Below, one piece after another: positions 35,172 to 43,991 of a DNA stretch of 64,000 bases. Position 1 is the first letter of the stretch. The number at the start of each line of letters is the position of its first letter. Below the pieces are notes generated by a model. The model was not told the DNA's origin. It made no database searches and was given only the letters and a program-made list of their open reading frames with translations. The DNA comes from Candidatus Devosia phytovorans (GTDB lineage: Bacteria > Pseudomonadota > Alphaproteobacteria > Rhizobiales > Devosiaceae). The stretch covers positions 2,733,001-2,797,000 of the forward strand of contig CP119312.1 in NCBI GenBank assembly GCA_029202405.1, read 5' to 3'. The position numbers and the translations under genes are program-made.

Positions 35172-36660
35172 CGGCGCGGCTTTCCATCAGCGGGCCGCGT
35201 TCACCGACATATTCCGGTGTCCCTGTCAGCACGCCTCGGAAAGCAACCAACGGGTCGCCGATGCGAATACCATGGCTATCGAACTTGAGCTCCCGAATGG
35301 CATCCTCATGGGCGCCACTGCGGTTTTTCATGATTGATATCGCCTTGTGAAGCCGGCCTTGTGCCTCGAAATAGCGGAATAGGAAGACCACGTCCGCGAT
35401 ATAGGAAATGTTGAGCTGTCCGGTATTCATCGTGCCGACAAGACCTGTCTGAGGGTTCACCAACAACGTCATGACGCCCTGTTGGTTCAGATAGGACAAA
35501 AGCTCATGGAGTTGCAGCAGCAACTGCTTCTCCTCTGGCATCGCTGCCAGATAGCCATTGAGGCTGTCTATCACCAAAACTTTTACTTGCCGCTCTTCGA
35601 CTTCCTTGCGAACGAGCCATGCAAATTGGCCGGGCGTGGTCTCCGCCGGGTCCATTTGGACGATCTTAAGGCAGCCCTGTTGGAGTGGGCCATCAGGGTC
35701 CTGACCAAGCGATTTAGACCGGGCCAGCATTGTTCCGATGCGCTCGTCGAACTCATACACCGTCGCGTTCTCGCCCCTCTCGCACGCAGCCAGGGCGTAA
35801 GAGAGTGCGACCGAGCTTTTCCCCGCTCCAGGGGGACCGGTCAAGATCGAGCACGTGCCACGCAGCGGTCCACCACTCAGCGAAGCGTCGAGCTCGGCGA
35901 TGCCACTTGAGATGGGGTCGCCAACAAACGGGGTGTGATGGTCTGATGCGATCAATCGCGGATAGACCTTTAGGCCACCCCGCTCTATTTGCACGTCGTG
36001 GTATCCAGCCGAAAACTGCACGCCGCGCATCTTCTGAACCTGGATGACACGGCGCGCGGGACCGAACTCTAAGGTTTTTCGCTCCAAGGTAATAACGCCG
36101 TGAGCGATCGAATGTAGATGAGCGTCAAGTTGGCCATGTTCGCCAGTCAAATCATCGACCAGAAGTACCGTGATGTTCTGACCAGCAAAATACTGCTTTA
36201 GAGATAGAACCTGACGACGGTACCGCAGAGGATCTTGTGAAAGTAGGCGCAATTCCGAGAGGCTGTCGAACACCAGCCGTTTAGGCTTTACCTTTTCGAC
36301 CATCTTGATGATCAAATCTACGGTGGCACTAAGCTCGATTTCCCATGGGTGAATGATCGTCTGACCGCGACCATCCCCCAGCACGTCTTCGGCTTCCGAC
36401 AGCTCGAATATGTCGATGCCGTTCAACGTCCAGCCGTGGGAGGCAACGACTGCGCTCAGTTCTTCTCTGGTCTCAGAGAGAGTGATGTAGAGGCATGGTT
36501 CGCCTTTGGCGACGCCCTCCATTAGGAATTGAAGGCTCAGGGTGGTCTTGCCAGAACCTGGCGCACCTTCAAGCAGGTAAAGACGCGATGGTGTCAGCCC
36601 GCCGTTTAGCACAATGTCGAGACCGTCGTTTCCGGTCGAAATTCTAGGGTCCGAACTCAT
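35158..36660 (-). CDS. KaiC-like double RecA-domain ATPase
   Basis: The 500-aa protein is two tandem KaiC/RadA ATPase domains: Walker A GAPGSGKTT (first) and GPPGAGKSS (second), Walker B LVFDSLSELR and VLVIDSLNGYL, plus the KaiC-type QKMRG strand. The start at ATG 36660 (MSSDPRIS) begins the first domain. The extension to 36714 has no support. There is no kaiA or kaiB nearby, so this is not a full cyanobacterial clock. It overlaps an HWE kinase gene and probably signals through it. Confidence 0.87.
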   Translation of the reverse strand: MSSDPRISTGNDGLDIVLNGGLTPSRLYLLEGAPGSGKTTLSLQFLMEGVAKGEPCLYITLSETREELSAVVASHGWTLNGIDIFELSEAEDVLGDGRGQTIIHPWEIELSATVDLIIKMVEKVKPKRLVFDSLSELRLLSQDPLRYRRQVLSLKQYFAGQNITVLLVDDLTGEHGQLDAHLHSIAHGVITLERKTLEFGPARRVIQVQKMRGVQFSAGYHDVQIERGGLKVYPRLIASDHHTPFVGDPISSGIAELDASLSGGPLRGTCSILTGPPGAGKSSVALSYALAACERGENATVYEFDERIGTMLARSKSLGQDPDGPLQQGCLKIVQMDPAETTPGQFAWLVRKEVEERQVKVLVIDSLNGYLAAMPEEKQLLLQLHELLSYLNQQGVMTLLVNPQTGLVGTMNTGQLNISYIADVVFLFRYFEAQGRLHKAISIMKNRSGAHEDAIRELKFDSHGIRIGDPLVAFRGVLTGTPEYVGERGPLMESRADDME

Positions 36661-36944
36661 TCCAAATTCCGTTTTGGCAGACTTGCAGTCGACGTAGCAC
36701 GCCGACCATTCCAAAGATAATTAGTTCATCCCAGCTGAATCCGGGAGTGGGCTTCCCAAAATCATTTGTTAGCCGGAGGTCGCCGACAGATCCTCCAAGA
36801 GTCGTCTGGTTGGCGACGCTCCCTCCGAACCGGGCAAGCACATTCACAATCGCAGAAAGCAGCTTGTTGAGACGCAAGGTGAGCAACTATAGAGGTGATG
36901 TCGCCTCTCTTATGGATTGGGAGGGATGATCAGGGTTACCCAAC

Positions 36945-38183
36945 TTGGCGATAGGCATCGAGCGCGCGAGCAGGCGCCTCCTCAATTTGCATGCGACACC
37001 TTGGCGATGGGCCGCTGCGGCGGTGTGCTTCGCTGTCGCATTGTTCCTTCGAATGTGGCTCCATGACAGCCTGCCACCCGGGTACCCATTTTTAACCTTC
37101 TTTCCGGCAGTTATCCTGACTGCCTTCGTGGGTGGGCTAATACCCGGCGTGTTTGTGGCAGCATGCTCATTTCTGGCATCCTGGTACTATTTCATCCCCC
37201 CTTTCGACACTTTCGAGCTCAACCCTCCGACTGGCTTGGCACTCGCCTTCTTCGCCACGGTCATCACCGTGGATTTGCTCGTGATCCACCTCATGTTTAG
37301 GTGGGTTGACGAGCTTGATCGTGAAAAGCTGAAATCGGCATCTTTAGCTGCCTCCCGTGACCTGATGTTTCAGGAACTGCAACACCGCGTATCGAACAAT
37401 CTGACGGTCGTAGCGTCCTTGCTTCGGCTTCAACGCAAAACTGTTACGGATGCCGATGCTCTACGCGCGCTCGATGAGGCCGCAAACCGCCTTGCCCTGA
37501 TCGCTAAAATCCAACGGCGGCTGCACGATCCGAATGGTCAGCTATTGGCATTCGGCGAATTCGTCCGCGAGATATGCGAGGACCTGTTGGATGCGTCCGG
37601 GGTCACCAACGTCGCTATCGATGTAGACGCAGACCAACTCCTTCTTGCGTCAGAAAAAGCGACACCACTCGCCCTTATAATCGCGGAGATAGTCTCCAAC
37701 AGCATCGAACACGCGTTCGTTGGAAAAGCGTCTGGCGCGATCAAAGTATTGATGCGCCTGGATGGCGACCTTCGAGCAGTAATCACCATTTCTGATGATG
37801 GGGTGGGCCTGCCAAGAGGCTTTGACCTAAATCAGACCAAGAGTTTAGGCTTGCTTCGTGGCACGGCGGTTCGCGGACAGCTTGGGGGCGAAATTGACTA
37901 TGAGCACCGGAGTAGGGGCTACCGCAGAGATTGTGCTTCCTCTCGATTAACGATCGCCCACACTCGTCCGGCTTATCAAAGCCCCGTCATAACGTCACGG
38001 GATCAGATCGTTTTCGTCTTCGACACAGCACTTTCCGCGCAAAATCAATTCGTCCGTGCACAAGAGGGACGGAGTGAAGGCGGAACCCATCATCGAACAG
38101 ATCAACTACTAAAAATCTTCCAAGATTTGCCGTCAGCGCTCCCCATCTCAATGCCTCCTAATAATAATCACACGACGGGGTGA
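36945..38183 (+). CDS. DUF4118-type membrane histidine kinase (HisKA_2), 3' end probably frameshifted
   Basis: N-terminal DUF4118-like sensor with about four TM helices (residues 22-130), then HisKA_2 with FQELQHRVSNNLTVVASL, and HATPase with IIAEIVSNSIEHA and ISDDGVGLP. After QLGGEIDYEH (near 37905) the frame gives an odd, unrelated 90-residue tail. Another frame reads TGVGATAEIVLPLD and stops at TAA 37948-37950, the expected HATPase end. So the true gene is about 36945-37950 with an indel. The start is TTG 36945 with a weak ribosome site. The gene is divergent from KaiC. Confidence 0.7.
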   Translation: MAIGIERASRRLLNLHATPWRWAAAAVCFAVALFLRMWLHDSLPPGYPFLTFFPAVILTAFVGGLIPGVFVAACSFLASWYYFIPPFDTFELNPPTGLALAFFATVITVDLLVIHLMFRWVDELDREKLKSASLAASRDLMFQELQHRVSNNLTVVASLLRLQRKTVTDADALRALDEAANRLALIAKIQRRLHDPNGQLLAFGEFVREICEDLLDASGVTNVAIDVDADQLLLASEKATPLALIIAEIVSNSIEHAFVGKASGAIKVLMRLDGDLRAVITISDDGVGLPRGFDLNQTKSLGLLRGTAVRGQLGGEIDYEHRSRGYRRDCASSRLTIAHTRPAYQSPVITSRDQIVFVFDTALSAQNQFVRAQEGRSEGGTHHRTDQLLKIFQDLPSALPISMPPNNNHTTG

Positions 38184-38338
38184 GTTGACTTTATAGTACT
38201 GCGGGACAAGCATAAAAACATGTCCGGATATCGATTCGATGATTACTCACGTATCATCTGTACTGCGGCAGAGCGCTCAACTCGAGACGATTGCTCGCTC
38301 GGCGTGTCGCTTGACGATTCTAAACAGGCTTGAGCCAG

Positions 38339-39025
38339 ATGCTGGATGTCGTCACAAACTTTATCAGCAATTCCACTAGGTCAAGAAGTCGCTGGGACGT
38401 CGAGAGAATTTCCGTGGACCTCGCAATGGCACACGGGTTTCGATCGATAATCGGCTTCCAGTTCGCACCTGGAAACACTTCTCTCATAGACTACATAGAT
38501 TCCGATCCCAAACGTCGAGAGATATTGCGCGCGCCAGTTCCAGCATTTGTGCTCAAGAAATCCGCCTCGGTAATCTCGCGTCTGGCTCTTCGAGGTCAGG
38601 TAGCTGCATTCACCGTGCACGATCTGGGCGACGACAAAACCTACATTGCGGCGGCGGTGCAAACGGACACGGTTTGCGGTGTCATGGTGCCCATGATGGC
38701 CAATGGCGAGATCATAGGTGCGGTCAAATTTTGTGGTGAGGCCGTTCCTGCCAGCGAGACGATGATGGATCTGCACCTGGTTGCACACATGCTCTTCTCG
38801 GCGATGCAAAAATCTCGCGATTCCGGTTCGAAACCGGTGCTCACTCAAAGAGAAAGTGAAGTGATAAACTTGATGGCGAGGGGTCTGACCTCACCTGAGA
38901 TCGCCCAGTCTTTGGGTATGTCTGAGCGCACGGTGAACCAGCACGCCGAGAACATTGCGCACAAGTTTGGAACGAAAAACCGCATACACTCTGTGGCGGA
39001 GGCCATGCGTTTCGGCGTGATCTGA
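38339..39025 (+). CDS. LuxR-family regulator with GAF/autoinducer-like N-terminus
   Basis: This 229-aa regulator has an N-terminal ligand-binding-like domain (VERISVDLAMAHGFRSIIGF, GEIIGAVKFCG) with little match to classical AHL-binding residues. A LuxR HTH follows (LTQRESEVINLMARGLTSPE, IAQSLGMSERTVNQHAENI). The ATG at 38339 is preferred over TTG 38330, because the AGG at 38326 is better placed. There is no luxI synthase nearby. It may sense an intracellular signal or act as an orphan (solo) LuxR. Confidence 0.8.
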   Translation: MLDVVTNFISNSTRSRSRWDVERISVDLAMAHGFRSIIGFQFAPGNTSLIDYIDSDPKRREILRAPVPAFVLKKSASVISRLALRGQVAAFTVHDLGDDKTYIAAAVQTDTVCGVMVPMMANGEIIGAVKFCGEAVPASETMMDLHLVAHMLFSAMQKSRDSGSKPVLTQRESEVINLMARGLTSPEIAQSLGMSERTVNQHAENIAHKFGTKNRIHSVAEAMRFGVI

Positions 39026-39173
39026 GCGACAGCTATTAATTGTCAAAGGCTGTCCGACAAAATGAACATCGTGCCAACCTCTAACCAACGTCCGCCTTTG
39101 GAGAATAAGTTGGACCCACCCCACGTCTGAATGGGGGTCGAAACCGTCCCGTAAAGATGTTCAGAATGGTTCG

Positions 39174-39476
39174 CTATAAGACGAAGCGCCCCAGCTCATT
39201 TGCAGGAAACGTGCGAAACCGCCGGAAGCCTCCCTGGACGGCGTTGGCGAGAGAGGCAAGATCCTCGATATCACCAGCGTCCACCTTGCAGGAGTCTTCT
39301 TCGGTCAGCAGGACGCCCACTGTGAAAGAAACCGCACTGATTGCGACGGGTACCGCAAGCACGTGACGTCCGGTCTGCCCGGTAGAAACGATCACGTCCA
39401 CTGCATATATGCTGAACTGGTAATCACGCTCCGCTACCAGCAGCCTGCTCGCCGCCATGGTGTAGCTGGGTTCCAT
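39174..39476 (-). CDS. Hypothetical protein, possible ligand-domain fragment
   Basis: The 100-aa frame has a gene-like composition. TGRHVLAVPVAISAVSFTVGVL followed by IEDLASLANAVQGGF is reminiscent of the C-terminal effector half of IclR/GAF-type sensors. I cannot extend it to a full domain and there is no strong ribosome site, so it may be a remnant. Confidence 0.35.
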   Translation of the reverse strand: MEPSYTMAASRLLVAERDYQFSIYAVDVIVSTGQTGRHVLAVPVAISAVSFTVGVLLTEEDSCKVDAGDIEDLASLANAVQGGFRRFRTFPANELGRFVL

Positions 39477-39515
39477 GCCCGGTAGCCGATGGTACTGAGA
39501 CCTGGTCGAAATATC

Positions 39516-40022
39516 CTATCTCCTCGACCAGTCGCAGAAATGGAGTTTATCCGGATGCATGAGGAACAATGTCGGTACGGCCTCCCCGGACGGTGAGACA
39601 TCGGCAATCGAGCGGGTGACTGGTTCTGCGCAGCCGGCGGCGTGTCTCGCCACCCCGGCGTATTTCGCGCGCAGATACTCGGTACTTAATCGTAGCTGAC
39701 CGTATTGATCGATGGACGGAAGAACCACTCCGCCGTCACACTCGATCATGCAGGTGGTCGTGCCGTCGATGTCTTCGCAATATGTCGTGGCAGCGAATTC
39801 CCGCTTGTCGTCGCGGAACCTTATCCTGATGTCGTAATCTTCTTTCGTCTCGACGTCGCCTGGGGTATGCAATGCTATGATTTGTGCGACCTGGTGCCCG
39901 GGATGGGCCTGCAGATGGTCGTCGGAGTAGTTGCGAACGAAGCAGGACTGTGCCGCCACAGGAATAGGCAGGAGCGCATGAACATCGTTATTGATCGCAG
40001 TGTCTTCATCATCTCGGGCCAT
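39516..40022 (-). CDS. Hypothetical protein
   Basis: The 168-aa frame has a strongly coding-like composition (YDIRIRFRDDKREFAATTYCED, IDGTTTCMIECDGGVVLP) and five or more Cys, suggesting an exported or disulphide-bonded protein, though no signal peptide follows ATG 40022. The frame is open further upstream (ASAATTM just before the ATG), so a non-ATG start with a leader is possible. No family recognised. Confidence 0.5.
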   Translation of the reverse strand: MARDDEDTAINNDVHALLPIPVAAQSCFVRNYSDDHLQAHPGHQVAQIIALHTPGDVETKEDYDIRIRFRDDKREFAATTYCEDIDGTTTCMIECDGGVVLPSIDQYGQLRLSTEYLRAKYAGVARHAAGCAEPVTRSIADVSPSGEAVPTLFLMHPDKLHFCDWSRR

Positions 40023-40193
40023 TGTTGTTGCAGCGGAAGCGTAGCCTGATTTCTGCCATGCCGAACCTCTCTGCGTTGGCCAAAGGCTAAGACTTTTGCG
40101 CGGCTAATCCCTTTATGCCACGCCTGATATCAATCAAACCGATGCGATACATGTCGTCCTGCTTTAGGTAAACCATGCAGGTTTCCAACAAGA

Positions 40194-40218
40194 CGCCCGT
40201 GCTGACGCGACACGGGCG
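40194..40218. repeat. Hairpin sharing flanks with the one at 16030
   Basis: CGCCCGTG / CGCGGGTG-type inverted repeat: CGCCCGTG (40194-40201), a 9-nt loop and CACGGGCG (40211-40218). Like the hairpin at 16030-16055 it is flanked by GA before and CTGA after. No T-tract. The surrounding gap 40023-40347 holds no gene. Confidence 0.5.
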
Positions 40219-40347
40219 CTGACCTTGGAGATCCGCACTTTATGTGCTTGGCTGATGTAGCCCTTCCGAATGCTGATGGCGAGTCACCCAGCGTCAAACC
40301 TGCATTTGTGGTTGCTACGAATCCGCGGCTCACCCATTCATCTACTC

Positions 40348-40824
40348 ATGGCGAAGATGTTGGGCGACCCCGATGGATCCGAGTGCGGACAGGTAGCTGC
40401 GCTACCCTGGCGTCAGGATGCTGACGGCAAGGTACGCCTGCTTCTCGTTACGTCTCGAACCAACGCCAAGTGGATGCTCCCAAAGGGTTGGCCGATGGAG
40501 GGCAAAACGGCTGCCGAAGCTGCACTTGTCGAAGCAAACGAAGAGGCGGGCATTGACGGCGAAGTTTCTGAAGCGCCCATCGGTTCGTACAGATACCTCA
40601 AGCTCTTCGACGAAGGCAGATCGCTCCCCGCCAAGGCAGTCAATTATCCTGTCGCCGTGACAACCGAGATGAAGAATTGGGATGAAAAGGGCCAGCGATC
40701 CCGCCGATGGTTCAGGCCGCGCAGGGCAGCGCAGATGGCATTTGAACCTGACCTGAAAAGATTTCTGGCCAACTTGAGCGACGACACGTTGGTAAAGATC
40801 GCACGGCGATACCGCGCGACCTGA
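40348..40824 (+). CDS. NUDIX hydrolase
   Basis: The 158-aa protein has a NUDIX box: GWPMEGKTAAEAALVEANEE, matching Gx5Ex7xExxEExG with Val in place of the usual Arg. LPKGW and WFRPRRAA support the diphosphoinositol/diadenosine polyphosphate hydrolase type common in alphaproteobacteria. I start it at ATG 40348 (MAKMLGD). The preceding 26 codons to 40270 have no support. It hydrolyses a nucleoside-diphosphate-linked substrate, identity unknown. Confidence 0.8.
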   Translation: MAKMLGDPDGSECGQVAALPWRQDADGKVRLLLVTSRTNAKWMLPKGWPMEGKTAAEAALVEANEEAGIDGEVSEAPIGSYRYLKLFDEGRSLPAKAVNYPVAVTTEMKNWDEKGQRSRRWFRPRRAAQMAFEPDLKRFLANLSDDTLVKIARRYRAT

Positions 40825-41231
40825 CACACTGCCCGTGCTGCAAGAGCCTCGACACAGCGACCTCGCCGCTTGGACGTGCAAGTTCGAAGCGGGAGAACTG
40901 TATCTCAACGTGTCGGCAGTTGTCCGCTTTTGGGAGGGCTGCGCGATCAGTTAAATGGCCGATATGGGGTCGACACCAGACTGACGTTTCTCGGAGTCAG
41001 GAAACCGGCGGCGGAGGGGTGGGGAGGAGACTGGCAGCGAAGCGCCCATCCCGGACGTTCTGCGAACCTTTGCGCAATCCCAAAAGCGGGCAATTAAAAC
41101 TTCTTCTGGCAGCCGCCTGAGGCTGAACCTACGTCCTGCTTTCAATCGTGGAACAACCTTATGACGGCACGAGAGGGGTTTTTCAGGCTAGCATTCCCCG
41201 GAGCACTCTGGGCCTTCCGGCAAGAAATCGA
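40825..41231. repeat. Intergenic region with dispersed-repeat copy D
   Basis: CCGATATGGGGTCGACA (40959-40975) matches the opening of copies A and C, and TGTCCGCTTTTGGGA (40921-40935) matches the AGCGGAC block found in the other copies on the opposite strand. Only a partial, rearranged repeat is visible (about 40918-41000). The remainder holds short ORFs I do not support. Confidence 0.5.
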
Positions 41232-41390
41232 ATGAGTGAAGGGCTGGGGCAGGCCATCGAGATCTTCGAGCGCGAAATCCTCGAGCTCGACGAAGTGGTC
41301 AGAGTAGTCACGGAATATGGAGAGGTTGTTTCCGCTGTCGTCTCAGATTGGCTGCTGCTGCGGAAACGCGTGCGAACGCGCCTGCACTGA
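41232..41390 (+). CDS. Small hypothetical protein
   Basis: The 52-aa frame from ATG 41232 (MSEGLGQAIEIFEREILEL, then DEVVRVV) is helix-rich and acidic. It extends upstream in frame to 41148 without a ribosome site. No family, weak ribosome site. It may not be a gene. Confidence 0.3.
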   Translation: MSEGLGQAIEIFEREILELDEVVRVVTEYGEVVSAVVSDWLLLRKRVRTRLH

Positions 41391-41522
41391 CCATTCTCGC
41401 GCGGCTCGGTGTTTTCGGCTGGGTGAGATCATATGGTGGCGGGGGGCACGGTACAGGTTGGGTGGCTTTTTTGACGCGGACTGCTCACCGGTCGCTGATG
41501 GAATCTCGCAGTCCGCTTCGAG

Positions 41523-41753
41523 CTAGTTTGACCGTGACCGGATTTCTTCGACGTCCGCCGCAAGGAAGTCCGTGAGAGCATGCACAATCTGGCTGGCCCC
41601 CTCCCGGTCGATGAGGAGGTCAAACCTTTGGTCATCTGTGGTGACTACCGTTATGACCGCACGATATGGATCCAAATCCACGACTGTGAGCGCGGCACTG
41701 GCCAGTGATGCTGGCAATTCGTCCAAATCGTAGGGGCCAATACCTTCTGTCAT
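41523..41753 (-). CDS. Small hypothetical protein
   Basis: The 76-aa frame starts at ATG 41753, GAGG 9 nt upstream. The sequence is coding-like, with alternating strands (LTVVDLDPYRAVITVVTTDD) and a C-terminal helix. It is divergent from the double-HTH regulator. No family recognised. Confidence 0.45.
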   Translation of the reverse strand: MTEGIGPYDLDELPASLASAALTVVDLDPYRAVITVVTTDDQRFDLLIDREGASQIVHALTDFLAADVEEIRSRSN

Positions 41754-41803
41754 CCGCTCGTCCTCAGTTATAGTGACTGACCAACACCGCATTAGCCTTC
41801 GGA

Positions 41804-42247
41804 ATGAAATACGACGCAGTGGGTATCATGAAGCGAAATCTCACTGGAAGGCAATTTGAAGTGCTGAAGTTGATCCGGCAGGAATTCACCTCAGAGCAAA
41901 TTAGCGAGGCTTTGGGCATTAGCCGTCGGACCGCCGAAGTGCACAGACGAGCCATCCACAGCATATTCGGCACGAGAACGCCTAGTGGAGCTATCGTTGA
42001 GGGTGTTAGGCAAGGCATAATTTCTACTAACGATGTCAGCTCGCCTATAAGGGCGCTATCCCCCAGAGAAATCGACATCATAGAGCTGGTTGCGGAAGAT
42101 ATGAACGCCGCTCAGGTTGCTCAGGTGCTGGGTCTTGCGGTGAGTACGGTTTACCGGCACTTCGAGCGCATACACGCCGCGACCAATACGAAGAGCCTGC
42201 CACTGGCCGTTCTCGTCGCTTTGAAAGCCGGTTACATTCGTTTGTGA
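41804..42247 (+). CDS. Regulator made of two tandem LuxR-type HTH domains
   Basis: The 147-aa protein has two GerE/LuxR helix-turn-helix units: LTGRQFEVLKLIRQEFTSEQ with ISEALGISRRTAEVHR (about residues 13-70) and LSPREIDIIELVAEDMNAAQ with VAQVLGLAVSTVYRHF (about 85-140). There is no receiver or ligand domain. A covalent HTH dimer is unusual in this family and would read a pseudo-palindrome as one chain. ATG 41828 is an alternative start that leaves both domains whole. Confidence 0.75.
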   Translation: MKYDAVGIMKRNLTGRQFEVLKLIRQEFTSEQISEALGISRRTAEVHRRAIHSIFGTRTPSGAIVEGVRQGIISTNDVSSPIRALSPREIDIIELVAEDMNAAQVAQVLGLAVSTVYRHFERIHAATNTKSLPLAVLVALKAGYIRL

Positions 42248-42763
42248 GATATCTACACGGACATATCAAATCGGGTTCAGTACGGTTTTGGACCGGTAAG
42301 CTGCTGAAAGTCGAACGCGCTGATCTTTGGCGGAAAGTAGGGCACTGTTTAGATTTGAGGTGCACACTTCTAACCGTGACGTAGCGTCACTACAGCAACG
42401 TGCCTCCTGTTCCCAACGCCCGCCTTGAGGGTCAAGGCGGGCGTTTCCACGCTAAAATCTTTCAAAGTGCCTTGAGTTTGAGCGGGATTGCCACCGCTCG
42501 GGACAGTTGTCCAGACGCGTGAGTGGTTGCTCGCACAAGGCCGGACATGGCACTTACTCACGTTGCAACTGCCTAAAGCAGCACGGCAGCAAAAGCTCAG
42601 CGCTAAGCGCGCTGGTGGCAAGGGACACTGTTCGAATAATTCGTTCTTGAGCAGCGAATGTAGCGATAGTGGCACTTTCGAGGGCGAAAGAGTTGCAGGC
42701 GTCAACCGCGCGACCGGTGGAGGTGGTAACTTGGAATATCATTCGAGAAGCCGAGCTTCCTTG
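42248..42763. other. Intergenic region with two inverted repeats
   Basis: About 515 bp. A perfect 14-bp inverted repeat, AACGCCCGCCTTGA (42415-42428) / TCAAGGCGGGCGTT (42432-42445) with a GGG loop, could be a bidirectional terminator between the converging double-HTH and GFA genes. A smaller palindrome, GTGACG-TAG-CGTCAC, lies at 42376-42390. The ORFs across this region look like shadows. Confidence 0.6.
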
Positions 42764-43171
42764 TCACCTTTCCTCAAGCGCCTCAGGCGGTGGGTCATGG
42801 TCGTGAACTGGGATGGTATCGATTTTGGGCAACCATTGTTCGCGCCGAATGGACCAAACTTCGAGCTGAGGCATGATGCCGTTTGGCGCATCGTCTAGCG
42901 ACCCCAAAAACACCTCGACCATGTCGCTGCCCATAAAGAAGAGTCGTGAACCGCAACTAGGACAAAACTGACGCTTGTCATATGTCGCTAGCATGCCCGT
43001 CATACTGAACTTCTCGACACGCCAATGCGCGGTGACCGAAACGACAGAGCCCGTGAGCTTTCGGCAAATTGTGCAATGGCACAAGCCCGATATCTCCGGG
43101 TCTCCCTCGACTTCGTAACGTACAGCGCCACAAAGGCATCCGCCCTGCCGAATTCTGGAAACGCTTTCCAC
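42764..43171 (-). CDS. GFA (glutathione-dependent formaldehyde-activating/CENP-V) family protein
   Basis: The 135-aa zinc protein has the full Cys set of the GFA fold: CLCGAVRYEV, CHCTICRK and FCPSCGSRLF. GFA members include Gfa, which promotes S-hydroxymethylglutathione formation, but most are uncharacterised. The gene stands alone on the minus strand and starts at a normal position for the family. Confidence 0.85.
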   Translation of the reverse strand: MESVSRIRQGGCLCGAVRYEVEGDPEISGLCHCTICRKLTGSVVSVTAHWRVEKFSMTGMLATYDKRQFCPSCGSRLFFMGSDMVEVFLGSLDDAPNGIMPQLEVWSIRREQWLPKIDTIPVHDHDPPPEALEER

Positions 43172-43356
43172 CTGATGACTCCTAACGCATTGCTAACGAT
43201 GTAGCTATGTTGTGGGGACCAAACTGCCTTAAAACTATATTTATTAGTCATCTGTCCACGCGGCGGACGCTCTCCATCGGATACGCGATACAGGTGTCCG
43301 TAAGGTAGGGCGACGGTATCTGTCCCTGTGCCGTACTTGTTCCAGCAGAGTCTGGT

Positions 43357-43602
43357 ATGAACGCGGGCGAATACTTCTTAAAACACCGGTCAAGACCCGC
43401 AGAATATCTCGCAGTGGTAGGCCAAGATGCTGTTAGTCGCAGCCCGAAAGACGCCACGCTGGAAAGGTGCATGGAGGAGCTGGCTTCCAAGCAGATCGTA
43501 TTTTCCGGGATATTTCGAGTTTATGAAGACGGCCGACACCCAGTTGAAGTCGAGAGCATTCTAGTTAATGAGATGGTCTGGATAATCGCGCTTCCGCTGT
43601 GA
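43357..43602 (+). CDS. Small hypothetical protein
   Basis: The 81-aa frame starts MNAGEYFLKHRSRPAEYLAV and shows coding-like composition with a hydrophobic end (MVWIIALPL). It is followed closely by another small gene on the same strand and may be cotranscribed with it. No family recognised. Confidence 0.4.
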   Translation: MNAGEYFLKHRSRPAEYLAVVGQDAVSRSPKDATLERCMEELASKQIVFSGIFRVYEDGRHPVEVESILVNEMVWIIALPL

Positions 43603-43626
43603 GCCTTTTTGAAGAAAAATATTATC

Positions 43627-43821
43627 ATGAAACTAGTTCAGTTGACGGACGCCCTTAGCAGTAGCGCCATTTACATCAATCCAGACCATGTCGTTGCAAT
43701 AACGAGAGCGGGGAATGACACGGTTATCACCACCACTGCGCTGCGCCAGGACGGCGGCGGGAAAGTGATTTCGGTGCGCGAAAATCTCTCAGACGTAATC
43801 AGCAAGCTAACAGAAGCTTAG
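43627..43821 (+). CDS. FlbD-like small protein
   Basis: The 64-aa protein has the pattern MKLVQLTD, INPDHVVAI, NDTVITTT and VRENLSDVISKL, resembling the FlbD-type small beta-strand/helix fold (PF06289). The ATG at 43627 is preferred over a TTG at 43609. No flagellar genes are nearby, so a flagellar role is not supported. The family call is tentative. Confidence 0.45.
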   Translation: MKLVQLTDALSSSAIYINPDHVVAITRAGNDTVITTTALRQDGGGKVISVRENLSDVISKLTEA

Positions 43822-43991
43822 CCTCTGGGCGGTGTTCGCCAATCTCAATCCAACGCGGTTGCTGATTTCTCACTAAACCGAAGGCGTAGGGTATTTCTCT
43901 GCTGTTAATACCTTAGGTAGATAGTCGAGAGTCCATTCCGAAGCTCGCCTGTAGGCGAACAATCTCTCTATGCTATTGTGGGAACTGGAGG

